In this document: positions 25,180 through 33,876 of the stretch, one piece after another
Position numbering within the stretch: the stretch's first letter is position 1
How the letters are laid out: each line of letters begins with the position of its first letter
Position numbers and translations under genes: made by a program
The notes under the pieces: generated by a model
Databases searched by the model: none
What the model saw: the letters and a program-made list of their open reading frames with translations, nothing else
Told to the model about the DNA's origin: nothing
DNA from: Pseudomonas poae
GTDB taxonomy: Bacteria > Pseudomonadota > Gammaproteobacteria > Pseudomonadales > Pseudomonadaceae
DNA: 64,000 nucleotides
NCBI GenBank assembly: GCA_028869255.1
Contig: CP110972.1
Span: 6,176,001 to 6,240,000 of the forward strand
Direction of reading: 5' to 3'

Positions 25180-26571
25180 CTAAACCTGCGCTAGTTCAGC
25201 ATGCTCATCGGCATCCAACAGCGCCTTGTCCGTCTGCCCCATGATCTGGCTGGTAATCGCACCCGCCGTCATCGAACCATTCACGTTCAGCGCCGTGCGG
25301 CCCATGTCGATCAGCGGCTCCACGGAAATCAGCAGCGCCACCAGTGACACCGGCAAGCCCATGGCGGGCAGCACGATCAGCGCGGCGAAGGTTGCACCAC
25401 CGCCCACGCCAGCCACACCGGCCGAACTCAAGGTCACAATCGCCACCAGGGTCGCGATCCACAGCGGGTCCAGCGGGTTGATGCCCACGGTCGGCGCGAC
25501 CATTACCGCCAGCATCGCAGGGTAGAGGCCAGCGCAGCCGTTCTGGCCGATGGTCGCGCCAAACGAGGCGGCAAACCCGGCGATGGATTGCGGAATCCCC
25601 AAACGACGGGTCTGCGCTTCAATGCTCAGCGGGATCGCCGCCGCGCTGGAGCGGCTGGTGAAGGCGAATGTCAGCACCGGCCACACCTTGCGGAAGAACC
25701 GCAATGGGTTGATCCCGGCCAGCGACAGCAGCAGGCCGTGCACCACAAACATCAGGCCCAGCGCCAGGTATGACACCACCACAAAACTGCCGAGCTTGAT
25801 GATGTCTTGCAGGTTGGAACCGGCGACCACCTTGGTCATCAGCGCCAGCACGCCGTAGGGGGTCAGCTTCATCACCAGGCGCACCAGGCGCATCACCCAG
25901 GCTTGCAGGGTGTCGATGGCGTTCAGGACTTTCTGGCCTTTTTCCACGTCGTCCTTGAGCAGTTGCAGCGCGGCAACCCCCAGGAATGCGGCAAAAATCA
26001 CCACACTGATGATCGACGTCGGCTTGGCCCGGGCCAGGTCGGCAAACGGGTTGGCCGGCACGAAGGACAGCAGCAATTGCGGGATATTCAGGTCGGCCAC
26101 CTTGCCCGCGTAATCACTCTGGATCACTTGCAGGCGCGCCATTTCCTGGGTGCCGGCCACCAGGCCTTCGGCGGTGAGGCCGAACAGGTTGGTCAGGCCG
26201 ATACCGATCAGCGCCGCGATTGCAGTGGTAAACAACAGCGTGCCGATGGTCAGGAAGCTGATCTTGCCCAGGGACGAGGCGTTATGCAGACGCGCAACGG
26301 CGCTGAGGATCGAGGCAAATACCAGCGGGATCACGATCATTTGCAGCAGTTGCACATAGCCATTACCGACCAGGTCGAACCAGCCGATGGAGGCTTTGAG
26401 CACCGGGTTACCGTCGCCATAAATCGTGTGCAGCGCCGTACCAAACAGCACGCCGAGCACGAGGGCAAACAGCACCTTCTTGGCGAGGCTCCAGTGAGTA
26501 CGACGGGTTTGTGCCAGGCCCAGCAACAGGGCCACGAACACCAGCAAGTTGAGAATCAGGGGCAGATTCAT
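25180..26571 (-). CDS. tcyP: L-cystine / dicarboxylate-cation symporter (TcyP/YdjN-like)
   Basis: 463 residues, about nine to ten membrane helices. Member of the dicarboxylate/amino acid:cation symporter family (DAACS). It matches the cystine branch: [45 protein letters not shown] with the serine-rich re-entrant loop, and [30 protein letters not shown]. It imports cystine with Na+ or H+. In enterobacteria the homologue is under CysB; the AT-rich region before the start could hold such a site, not proved. Substrate is by similarity. Confidence 0.87.
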   Translation of the reverse strand: MNLPLILNLLVFVALLLGLAQTRRTHWSLAKKVLFALVLGVLFGTALHTIYGDGNPVLKASIGWFDLVGNGYVQLLQMIVIPLVFASILSAVARLHNASSLGKISFLTIGTLLFTTAIAALIGIGLTNLFGLTAEGLVAGTQEMARLQVIQSDYAGKVADLNIPQLLLSFVPANPFADLARAKPTSIISVVIFAAFLGVAALQLLKDDVEKGQKVLNAIDTLQAWVMRLVRLVMKLTPYGVLALMTKVVAGSNLQDIIKLGSFVVVSYLALGLMFVVHGLLLSLAGINPLRFFRKVWPVLTFAFTSRSSAAAIPLSIEAQTRRLGIPQSIAGFAASFGATIGQNGCAGLYPAMLAVMVAPTVGINPLDPLWIATLVAIVTLSSAGVAGVGGGATFAALIVLPAMGLPVSLVALLISVEPLIDMGRTALNVNGSMTAGAITSQIMGQTDKALLDADEHAELAQV

Positions 26572-26813
26572 TGAAGCTCCGTTGAGAAGGCAGCCAATCG
26601 CGTGAGCCTGCGATTGCGAACCGCGAAGCGTAACAGCTTGAAATATAATGATTTAATACCAATATGGAATGGTGACTGTCGTTTTTGGAATAAGCGTTTG
26701 ACGCTCAGGCGCATGCCCGTGGCGGGATCAGGACGCACGCGGTCGTGCTCAATGTGGGAACTGTCACAGGGATTTGTTAGCGTCGATGTCTTTCACTCAG
26801 GGAGAAAACGCTT
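26572..26813. other. Divergent promoter region, tcyP and pchP
   Basis: No gene seen. Holds a 7-bp inverted repeat CAATCGC/GCGATTG (26595-26601 and 26610-26616) in the tcyP leader and an AT-rich stretch at about 26640-26690 that contrasts with its GC-rich surroundings and may bind a regulator. Confidence 0.4.
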
Positions 26814-27872
26814 ATGAAGCTCGCGCCAACTTTACTTGCCGCCGCCTTCTGCCTCGGCCTCGCCGGCCAGGCATTTGCCGCCACCGAGTTGAAACACTGG
26901 CCGGCGCCCGCCGCCGAGCAGTTGAACAAGATGATCGCCGCCAACGCCAACAAGGGTAACTTCGCGGTGTTCGACATGGACAACACCAGCTACCGCTACG
27001 ACCTCGAAGAATCCTTGCTGCCGTACATGGAAAACAAGGGCCTGATCACCCGGGACAGCATGGACCCGTCCCTCAAGCTGATCCCGTTCAAAGACACCGC
27101 CGACCACAAGGAAAGCCTGTTCAGCTACTACTATCGCCTGTGCGAAGTGGATGACATGGTCTGCTACCCGTGGGTCGCGCAGATTTTTTCAGGCTTCACC
27201 CTCAAGGAACTGAAGGTCCAGGTTGACGAGTTGATGGCCTCCGGCAAACCGGTGCCGGTCACCTATTTTGAAGGCGACGTGGTGAAAAACTCCGAGGTGC
27301 AGCCGCCCAAGGTCTTCACCGGCCAGGCTGAGCTGTACAACAAGCTGATGGAAAACGGCATCGAGGTCTACGTCATGACCGCCGCCTCGGAAGAGCTGGT
27401 GCGCATGGTCGCCGCCGATCCGAAGTATGGCTACAACGTCAAACCTGAAAACGTCATTGGCGTGACCACCCTGCTCAAGGATCGCAAGACCGGCGAGCTG
27501 ACCACCGCACGCAAACAGATCGCCGCCGGCAAATATGACGAGAAAGCCAACCTCGGCCTGGAGTTGACGCCCTACCTGTGGACCCCGGCGACCTGGATGG
27601 CCGGCAAGCACGCGGCGATCCTGACCTATATCGACGAATGGAAAAAACCGGTGATCGTCGGCGGCGACACACCGACCAGCGACGGTTACATGCTGTTCCA
27701 CGATGTGGACGTGGCCAAAGGCGGCATCCACCTGTGGATCAACCGCAAGGACAAATACATGACCCAGCTTAACGGCATGATGGCCAAGCATGCGGCGGCG
27801 CAGGCCAAGGAAGGGCTGCCGGTGACGGCGGACAAGAACTGGGTGATCGTCAAGCCGGAGGAGATTCAGTAA
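26814..27872 (+). CDS. pchP: Phosphorylcholine phosphatase, periplasmic HAD enzyme
   Basis: 352 residues. Signal peptide MKLAPTLLAAAFCLGLAGQAFA, cut before A-TELKHWP. HAD motifs fit P. aeruginosa PchP: nucleophile Asp54 in FDMDNTSYRYD, motif II VMTAASEELVRM, and GGDTPTSDGYM for the Mg-binding acids. PchP hydrolyses phosphorylcholine in the periplasm to choline and phosphate; choline then serves as carbon, nitrogen or osmoprotectant source. A GGGAGAAAA ribosome site precedes the ATG. No choline genes lie beside it here; it stands alone between tcyP and the fecI-type gene. Confidence 0.88.
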   Translation: MKLAPTLLAAAFCLGLAGQAFAATELKHWPAPAAEQLNKMIAANANKGNFAVFDMDNTSYRYDLEESLLPYMENKGLITRDSMDPSLKLIPFKDTADHKESLFSYYYRLCEVDDMVCYPWVAQIFSGFTLKELKVQVDELMASGKPVPVTYFEGDVVKNSEVQPPKVFTGQAELYNKLMENGIEVYVMTAASEELVRMVAADPKYGYNVKPENVIGVTTLLKDRKTGELTTARKQIAAGKYDEKANLGLELTPYLWTPATWMAGKHAAILTYIDEWKKPVIVGGDTPTSDGYMLFHDVDVAKGGIHLWINRKDKYMTQLNGMMAKHAAAQAKEGLPVTADKNWVIVKPEEIQ

Positions 27873-27887
27873 GACTGAGTTGCCTGC

Positions 27888-27969
27888 TTCGCGAGCAAGC
27901 CCGCTCCCACACTTGACCGAGTTCCAACCTGCGAATGCGGTCGAATGTGGGAGCGGGCTTGCTCGCGAA
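27888..27969. repeat. REPIN: inverted pair of REP palindromes
   Basis: Arms TTCGCGAGCAAGCCCGCTCC... (27888-27910) and its exact reverse complement (27947-27969), 36 bases apart. It follows pchP and precedes the sigma factor gene, both on the plus strand. Confidence 0.9.
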
Positions 27970-28001
27970 AGCGGCCTGAAGAACACTGCATAAACCCCAG
28001 C

Positions 28002-28024
28002 AAAAATAGATATCAATTGCGAAC
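28002..28024 (+). promoter_or_regulatory. Weak Fur-box-like site before the sigma factor gene
   Basis: AAAATAGATATCAATTGCGA matches about 10 of 19 positions of the Fur consensus by eye. A Fur site is expected before iron-starvation sigma genes; the match is too weak to be sure. Confidence 0.3.
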
Positions 28025-28074
28025 CAATCTCATCCTCTGCTAGCGTGCGCACTCCTTCCTCTCAAGGTAGTGCT

Positions 28075-28608
28075 GTGCTCTCCTGGAATTTGCAGATCGC
28101 GCGCCTGTTCGCGGAGCAGAAGAAAGCCCTCGAAGCCTTCGTCACTCGCCGCACCGGCAGCGCCCAGGTGGCCGCCGACCTGACCCAGGAATCGTTCCTG
28201 CGCCTGGCGCGCCTGGACTCCGGCGAGAAAATCGATAACCTCCCGGCCTTTCTCTTCACCATCGCCAGCAACCTGGTGCGCGATCACCAGCGCCAGGCCA
28301 TCCGCCGTGAGCGCCTGGATGCGGGCGAGCCCAGCGAAGAACTGCCCTGCACCAACCCCGGTGCCGACGAACAATTGGCCGCCTACCAGCAGGAACAGCT
28401 GATGCAGGACGCGATCCTGGCGCTGCCCGAAGCGACTCGGCAGATCTTCCTGCTTTATCATGTCGACGAACTTTCCTACCGCGAGATTGGCGAACGCCTG
28501 TCGATCACTGCGCGCAGTGTGGAATACCAATTGCGTCGGGCCTTGATTGAATGCCGCGCCTACATCAAGACGCGGCTTGCCTGCGATGAACAAGGACGTC
28601 GGTCATGA
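28075..28608 (+). CDS. ECF sigma factor, FecI type
   Basis: 177 residues from GTG at 28075; an AAGGTAG ribosome site lies at the right distance, so I prefer it to the GTG thirty bases upstream. Sigma region 2 (AADLTQESFLRLARL ... NLPAFLFTIASNLVRDHQRQ) and region 4 (ATRQIFLLYHVDELSYREIGERLSITARSVEYQLRRAL) are clear; there is no region 3. With FecR and the TonB receptor it forms a cell-surface signalling unit in which the outer-membrane receptor, on binding a ferric siderophore, frees this sigma factor. The stop overlaps the fecR-type start (ATGA). Confidence 0.92.
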   Translation: MLSWNLQIARLFAEQKKALEAFVTRRTGSAQVAADLTQESFLRLARLDSGEKIDNLPAFLFTIASNLVRDHQRQAIRRERLDAGEPSEELPCTNPGADEQLAAYQQEQLMQDAILALPEATRQIFLLYHVDELSYREIGERLSITARSVEYQLRRALIECRAYIKTRLACDEQGRRS

Positions 28609-29561
28609 CTGCCACACCCACTGCCGACGCATTGTTCGAAGAGGCGTCCGGCTGGTATTTCCGCCTGCAGGCCGAGGACGTGACTGCCGCCGAAATGGAC
28701 GCCTTCGCCGCTTGGCTGGGCCAGGGCCAGGCCCAGGATGAAGCCTGGCAGGAAGTGCAGGCGATGCTCGGCGGCCTGCGCGAACCGGCACGGCAGGTGC
28801 GTCGTGCCGAACAAGCCGCCTGGCGCAAACCGGCCCTGCGCTGGCGGCGCTGGGCGTGCGCGGCCGCCGTGTTGCTGGCGGTGGGGCTCACGCTACCCAA
28901 CACCCCCTGGCTGGACCGTTTGCGTGCGGACTACGCCACCGGCACCGGCGAATCGCGCACCATCGAACTGGCCGACGGTTCCCACTTGCAACTCAATACC
29001 GACAGCGCGGTGCAAATCCGTATGAGCGCGGGTGAGCGGCAGGTTCGCTTGTTGCGTGGCGAAGGCTTTTTCGAGGTGACCAAGGACCCGACGCGGCCCT
29101 TTGTGGTGCAGTCCGGCGAGGGTTGGGTGAGGGTGGTCGGTACGCAATTCAGCGTGGCGCGGCGCGATGCCCAGACGCGAGTGCAAGTGGCGCAGGGCAA
29201 GGTGCAGGTCAGCGCCGGCAGCGGCGCGCCGGTGTACCTGGAGCCGGGGCGGGCCGTGGAGTATCAGGGCCGGCAATTGGCCGAGGCCCACGGTTTTGAC
29301 CCGGCCAGTGGCTTTGCCTGGCGCCAGCGCCAACTGGTGTTTCGTCAGCAGCCGTTGTCGGAAGTGGTCAGCGAGTTGAACCGCTACTGGCCTGGCACGA
29401 CCTTCGTGCTGGGCGATGCACTGCGCAACCGGGTGGTATCCGGCGTCTTCGAAATCGACAAACCCGACGCCGTGATCAAGGCGCTGGAATACACCCTCAA
29501 CCTGCGCGCCGAGCATTACACCCCGTATTTGCTGGTGTTGCGTGAAGGTAAGGCGTCGTAA
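28605..29561 (+). CDS. FecR-family anti-sigma factor / signal transducer
   Basis: 318 residues. The N-terminal cytoplasmic part (EEASGWYFRLQAEDVTAAEMDAFAAWL, DUF4880-like) binds the sigma factor; one membrane helix (ACAAAVLLAVGLTLP, near residue 90) follows; the periplasmic FecR domain (ESRTIELADGSHLQLNTDSAVQI) and a C-terminal STN-like part (LSEVVSELNRYWPGTTFVLGD) contact the receptor. It is translated with the sigma gene through a 4-base overlap. The receptor gene starts 130 bp later behind its own likely promoter. Confidence 0.92.
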   Translation: MTATPTADALFEEASGWYFRLQAEDVTAAEMDAFAAWLGQGQAQDEAWQEVQAMLGGLREPARQVRRAEQAAWRKPALRWRRWACAAAVLLAVGLTLPNTPWLDRLRADYATGTGESRTIELADGSHLQLNTDSAVQIRMSAGERQVRLLRGEGFFEVTKDPTRPFVVQSGEGWVRVVGTQFSVARRDAQTRVQVAQGKVQVSAGSGAPVYLEPGRAVEYQGRQLAEAHGFDPASGFAWRQRQLVFRQQPLSEVVSELNRYWPGTTFVLGDALRNRVVSGVFEIDKPDAVIKALEYTLNLRAEHYTPYLLVLREGKAS

Positions 29562-29573
29562 TCGCACATTTTT

Positions 29574-29612
29574 GAAAAAACTTTCAGGGTTTCCCCGCAG
29601 GCGGTCGTCCTT
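29574..29612 (+). promoter_or_regulatory. Candidate FecI-type ECF promoter for the receptor gene
   Basis: GAAAAAACTTTC (29574-29585) followed about 20 bases later by CGTCCTT (29606-29612). The second part resembles the -10 region of E. coli fecA (GTCCTT). It sits 80 bp before the receptor ATG, where a promoter read by the adjacent sigma factor is expected. Confidence 0.45.
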
Positions 29613-29691
29613 GATCACTGAGGCGTAAATAGTAAGCACTCTCAAGTAGTGCGGCGCCGATCACAGACTTTTGCACCGGGGAGCACCATCC

Positions 29692-32139
29692 ATGGCACAC
29701 CGATTCGCCGCACAGCCCTTGCTGGCACTGGCCATTTCCATGGCCTGCGGCACTGCGCCGCTGTACTTGCAGGCCGCTGAGACCACCCAGGCCCAGACGT
29801 ACCGTTTTGATATCCCGGGGCAAAGCCTCGACGGCGCACTGGCGGCGTTTTCGGCGGTGACGCGGGTGCAGGTGCTGGTCAGTGGTGAGTTGACCCAAGG
29901 GGTGGTGTCGCCGGGCGTGAGCGGTAACCTGGGCCAGCGTGAAGCCTTGGGGCAACTGCTCGGCGGGACCGGGTTGAGCGCAGCGTTCATCAATGCCGAC
30001 ACGGTCACCCTGGAAAAGCGCGTGGCAACCGGCGCGGCGCTGGAGGTTGGCGCCACCACCATCAGCGCCGAACGCCTGGGGGCGACCACCGAGGGCAGCG
30101 GCTCCTACACCACGGGTGCGGTGACGATCGGCAAGGGCGAACAGAAGCTCAAGGACATCCCGCAATCGGTCAGCGTCATGACCCGCAAGCAGATGGATGA
30201 CCAGAACACCACCAAGCTGTCTGAAGTGGTCAAGCGCACGCCTGGCCTGACCGCGACCAAATCCCCTGGCCCCGGCATGTTCATCTTCTCCCGTGGTTTC
30301 GAGATCGGCACCCTGCAATACGACGGGGTCGGCCTGCCGCGTAATACCTACGCGCTGGGCAGCTACCTCACCGAGAACATGGCGATCTACGACCGTGTCG
30401 AGACCCTGCGCGGCCCGGCCGCGTTGCTGCAAGGCGCCAACAGCCCGGGCGGCACCATGAACCTGGTGCGCAAGCGCGGCCAGCAGGCGCCAACCGTGGC
30501 CATCACCGCCAAGGCCGGCTCCTGGGACCATTACGGCACCCAGGTCGACGCCGGTGGCCCGCTCAACGCCGAAGGCACCCTGCGCGGCCGCTTCGTGGCG
30601 GATTACGACACCACCAACTCCTTTATCGACTATGTCGGCGGTTGGAACCAGACGGTGTATGCCGCCGTCGACTACGACTTCACCCCGGATACCACCGTGG
30701 GCGTGGGCATCAGCAACCAAAAAGGCCACACCCGGCCCAACTTCATGTCCCTGCCCCGGTATGCCAATGGCAACGATATCGGCCTGCCCCGCTCGACCTT
30801 CGTGGGTGCCAGCTGGAACCGCAGCGTCAACAACCAGACCCAGGTGTTTGCCGACATCGAGCATCGTTTCAACGATGACTGGAAGTTGAAAGCCGCCCTG
30901 GTTGCCATGGACGAGCACAACGACGCGACCTACCAGGCGACGTGGGACGAGATCCCCAACCCGGGGACGACAGGCAATGTTCGCTACGTGGACTGGGTCA
31001 CCGACTTCAATACCAAGAGCCGCGGTGTTGATGTTTACGTCGACGGCAAATTCGAAGGCCTGGGTTTGCGGCAGGAGATGGTACTGGGCGCCAACTATTC
31101 CAAACTCACCACGGATGATTTTTGGGCGCGTGCGGCCACGGCGGGTGCGGATATCTTCAACATCGACCACAACCGTGTGCAGCGCGACAGGAACCAGTTA
31201 TTCCAGGCGGGTAGTGCTACGAAGAGCTGGTATGACATCCGTCAGAAGGGGATTTATGGCACCTGGCGCGTCCAACTAGTGGACCCGCTGACGTTGATCC
31301 TTGGTGCGCGCACCAGTTGGTATGACTATTCCTACAAGGACGAGAGCGGTTTCCAGGGTGTGTACGGCGACCCTACCAGCAGCACCACGCAAAGCAATGG
31401 CCACGTCACGCCCTACGCTGGGCTGGTCTACGCGCTCAATGAGCAATGGTCAGCCTATGCCAGCTATACCGACGCCTTTGAGCCACAAACCAGCCTGACC
31501 ACCTCATTGACCGTGCTCAAGCCCATCGAGGGCCAGAACTACGAGCTGGGCCTGAAGGGCGAACTGGCTGACGGTCGCCTCAATACCTCGTTCGCGGTGT
31601 TCCGCTATGACCAGGAAAACCGGGCGGCCCAAGACCTGCAGGGCGGCAAAGTCTGCGGCGGCTGGTACTGCTCGCTCGCCTCCGGCAAGGTGCGCAGCCA
31701 AGGCTTCGAAGCCACGTTGAGCGGCGAAGTGCTGCCGGGCCTGCAACTGGTCTCCAGCTACACCTACAACACCACCAAATTCCTCAAGGACGACACCTAC
31801 GAAGGCAAGATCTTCAGCACCTGGACCCCCAAGCACCTGCTCAAGGTCTGGGGTGATTACCAGTTGCCGGGGGATTGGCACAACGTCAGCGTCGGCGCCG
31901 GCGTGACCGCGCAAAGCAGCACCGAAGCCTATGACCGCAACTTCAGCGTGCCGGGTAATGCGCTATGGGACTCGCGGGTGGCCTACAAGATCAACCAGGA
32001 ATTCACCGTGGCGGCGAACCTGAACAACCTGTTCGACAAGAAGTACTACATCCCGGCGTATAACGCGACCTGGGGCAGTAACTACTATGGCGATCCGCGC
32101 AATGTGATGTTCAGCATGACCTACACGCCGCAGTTCTAA
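29692..32139 (+). CDS. TonB-dependent ferric-siderophore receptor with STN signalling domain
   Basis: 815 residues from ATG at 29692 with a GGGGAG ribosome site. Signal peptide (about 1-29, ending YLQAA); STN secretin/TonB N-terminal domain about 35-105 (YRFDIPGQSLDGALAAFSAVTRVQVLVSG), which talks to FecR; plug domain from about 140 (LKDIPQSVSVMTRKQMDDQN ... RGFEIGTLQYDG ... VETLRGPAALLQGANSPGG); then a 22-strand barrel ending NVMFSMTYTPQF with the terminal Phe of outer-membrane proteins. It is of the FpvA/FoxA/FhuE branch, likely for a hydroxamate-type siderophore, perhaps made by other microbes, as no synthesis genes are near. The ligand cannot be read from sequence. Confidence 0.92.
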   Translation: MAHRFAAQPLLALAISMACGTAPLYLQAAETTQAQTYRFDIPGQSLDGALAAFSAVTRVQVLVSGELTQGVVSPGVSGNLGQREALGQLLGGTGLSAAFINADTVTLEKRVATGAALEVGATTISAERLGATTEGSGSYTTGAVTIGKGEQKLKDIPQSVSVMTRKQMDDQNTTKLSEVVKRTPGLTATKSPGPGMFIFSRGFEIGTLQYDGVGLPRNTYALGSYLTENMAIYDRVETLRGPAALLQGANSPGGTMNLVRKRGQQAPTVAITAKAGSWDHYGTQVDAGGPLNAEGTLRGRFVADYDTTNSFIDYVGGWNQTVYAAVDYDFTPDTTVGVGISNQKGHTRPNFMSLPRYANGNDIGLPRSTFVGASWNRSVNNQTQVFADIEHRFNDDWKLKAALVAMDEHNDATYQATWDEIPNPGTTGNVRYVDWVTDFNTKSRGVDVYVDGKFEGLGLRQEMVLGANYSKLTTDDFWARAATAGADIFNIDHNRVQRDRNQLFQAGSATKSWYDIRQKGIYGTWRVQLVDPLTLILGARTSWYDYSYKDESGFQGVYGDPTSSTTQSNGHVTPYAGLVYALNEQWSAYASYTDAFEPQTSLTTSLTVLKPIEGQNYELGLKGELADGRLNTSFAVFRYDQENRAAQDLQGGKVCGGWYCSLASGKVRSQGFEATLSGEVLPGLQLVSSYTYNTTKFLKDDTYEGKIFSTWTPKHLLKVWGDYQLPGDWHNVSVGAGVTAQSSTEAYDRNFSVPGNALWDSRVAYKINQEFTVAANLNNLFDKKYYIPAYNATWGSNYYGDPRNVMFSMTYTPQF

Positions 32140-32154
32140 GCACTACACAATCTC

Positions 32155-32243
32155 TGTAGGAGCGGGCTTGCCCGCGATGGCGGTGTGCCAGGCAATGATT
32201 TGCTGAAAGGTCCATCGTCATCGCAGGCAAGCCAGCTCCCACA
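32155..32243. repeat. Hybrid REPIN
   Basis: Left arm TGTAGGAGCGGGCTTGCCCG and right arm CATCGCAGGCAAGCCAGCTC belong to two subtypes. Lies after the TonB receptor gene. Confidence 0.85.
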
Positions 32244-32282
32244 TTTTGACCGTACCCGTTGTTCTCCTGCTTTTCTCCAGGC

Positions 32283-32311
32283 AAAAAAAGCCCCGCACTT
32301 GGCGGGGCTTT
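32283..32311 (-). terminator. Intrinsic terminator for the lipoprotein gene
   Basis: Perfect 10-bp stem AAAGCCCCGC/GCGGGGCTTT (32287-32296, 32302-32311) with a 5-base loop; on the minus strand it is followed by seven T. It may also act weakly on the receptor transcript from the other side. Confidence 0.85.
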
Positions 32312-32337
32312 GTCGTGGCGCAAGCCTCAGCCGTACT

Positions 32338-33759
32338 TTACTTCACCGACTTCAGATGCCAGTTCCACAGCGCCACGATCGCGTCCTCGCGCACTTTGAT
32401 GAACAGGCCGTAGTCAGCCAGGTACACCGACTGGACGGTCCAGGTCGGTTTGCGGGTGCTCAGCATCAGGCAGTCGAGTACCTTGGCCTGGCCCTGCAGG
32501 TCCGGGAGCAGGCTGCCGGCCGCCAGTTCCCTGGTTACTTTGCAGGTCACAGTCCTGGGCTCGTTGGTGTCGGTGGACGGGCTGCCATCCGGGTTGACCG
32601 ACTTTGACCAGGTCTCGGTGTAGCTGACTTCACTGCCTGGCGGCAAGCTGTGCCAGTCACCTTGAAAGCTCAAAGCCGTCAGCACGCGTGTCTGCGCTTT
32701 TTCATTGCCGGTCTTGCGATCGATACGCTGGCTGGCGAGGTCGAACAGGCCCCTGAATGTCAGGTCGAGGCTGTAGCCCAGCGCCGAGTCCTGGGTTTGC
32801 ACCAGCGTTTGGCCAGACGCGCCGTCGATACTGATCGAGGTCTTTTTGGTCTGGTCGCCGACGCGGGTTTTGTTGAAAAGCAACGCGTCATAGTCGTAGT
32901 TCAGTTGGCTAAGGGCGCGTGCCGGCTTGGGCAGGCCAAGTGCCTGGATCGCGGCCACCACCGCCGGCTGGACAGCTGGTGTGCGGATGACCGGCGCGAG
33001 TGCCTGGCGGGCCTTGAAGACGGGCAGTTGGGCCAGTGCATCCGGCGCCGGGCAGACCGCATTGAAGATGCGCACATGGTCGGCTGACGCCTGATTCAGC
33101 GTTTGCGGCTTGAGTTGTCGCTGGATTTCGCCGTTGATCGCCTGGCGGGCATCATCGATGTTGAATTGGCTCAGCAGCGTGACGCTGCGCTGTGGGCAAT
33201 CCAGGGCCAGCCGCTGCTGCTCCTGAGCCACCAGTGAGCCGCCTTTGCTGATGTGATAGTGCCGAAAGTCGGTAGCGGCCCACACATACACCTGGCCGGC
33301 GCGTTGTTCCAGGCTGTTGCGATCAATCAGCAACCAGTCCTGGTCTGCGGGCGCTGCCAGTGTCCGCCAGTCCGGCGCAGGGCGTGCTTTGCAAATACTT
33401 TGCAACTGGGCGCTTTGCTGCAACTGTTGGGCTTGCAGCGCCGGCAGATCGGAACCCGTGCCCTGTGGGTCGGTAAAGGGCCTGAGGCTGGTTGAGGTGG
33501 GATAGAACATCCTCGCCGGGCCTTGCGCGCACGAAGCGTCAAATCGAAGGGTGACGGGCTTTTGCTTCAATTCCACGGCGTACATGACCCTGTCGCCTTC
33601 GCGCACGATGGAGTGCTCGAGTGCCGGCAGTGTCAGGGCCTCGTTGAAGAGTTCCGGGCCAGGGTCGGGCTGAGGCTTTGGCGTGGAGCTGCAAGCCGCG
33701 AGGGCCAGCAGCGAGAAAACCAGGGCAGTCGGACGAAGAAAGGTCGAGCGGGAGTCCAT
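32338..33759 (-). CDS. Predicted lipoprotein of unknown function
   Basis: 473 residues. A lipoprotein signal peptide with the lipobox LAAC (ALVFSLLALAACSSTPKP; Cys near residue 23), so it is likely an Lgt substrate; Ser after the Cys favours transfer to the outer membrane. The mature protein has no domain I recognise. Visible features: a Pro-rich linker, paired Cys residues (FDASCAQGP, QSICKARP, ALDCPQR, NAVCPAPD, VTCKVTR, VLDCLML) that could form disulfides, and a C-terminal half of beta-like strands. It stands between the TonB receptor and ilvD and has its own terminator, so it is probably a single-gene unit. Confidence 0.75.
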   Translation of the reverse strand: MDSRSTFLRPTALVFSLLALAACSSTPKPQPDPGPELFNEALTLPALEHSIVREGDRVMYAVELKQKPVTLRFDASCAQGPARMFYPTSTSLRPFTDPQGTGSDLPALQAQQLQQSAQLQSICKARPAPDWRTLAAPADQDWLLIDRNSLEQRAGQVYVWAATDFRHYHISKGGSLVAQEQQRLALDCPQRSVTLLSQFNIDDARQAINGEIQRQLKPQTLNQASADHVRIFNAVCPAPDALAQLPVFKARQALAPVIRTPAVQPAVVAAIQALGLPKPARALSQLNYDYDALLFNKTRVGDQTKKTSISIDGASGQTLVQTQDSALGYSLDLTFRGLFDLASQRIDRKTGNEKAQTRVLTALSFQGDWHSLPPGSEVSYTETWSKSVNPDGSPSTDTNEPRTVTCKVTRELAAGSLLPDLQGQAKVLDCLMLSTRKPTWTVQSVYLADYGLFIKVREDAIVALWNWHLKSVK

Positions 33760-33833
33760 GCGGATACGGTCCTTGATAATTCAGTCGCGGACTGTATCGG
33801 CCTGCGGATAAAACACAATAGCGTGCACGCCCC

Positions 33834-33866
33834 AAAAAAAGCCCCGCACAGGGCGGGGCATTTTTA
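33834..33866. terminator. Bidirectional intrinsic terminator after ilvD
   Basis: Stem GCCCCGC/GCGGGGC (33841-33847, 33853-33859), loop ACAGG, A7 on the left and T5 on the right, so it can stop transcription from ilvD on the minus strand and from the other side. Confidence 0.85.
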
Positions 33867-33876
33867 TGCGCGAGGC

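Noticed and set aside
26752..26775. ATGTGGGAACTGTCACAGGG as a REP half site
   Set aside because: Only the first bases match; no second arm and the core differs.
29621..29660. TAAAT near 29626 as a PvdS-type promoter
   Set aside because: No CGT at 16-17 bases; the FecI-type candidate at 29574-29612 fits better.
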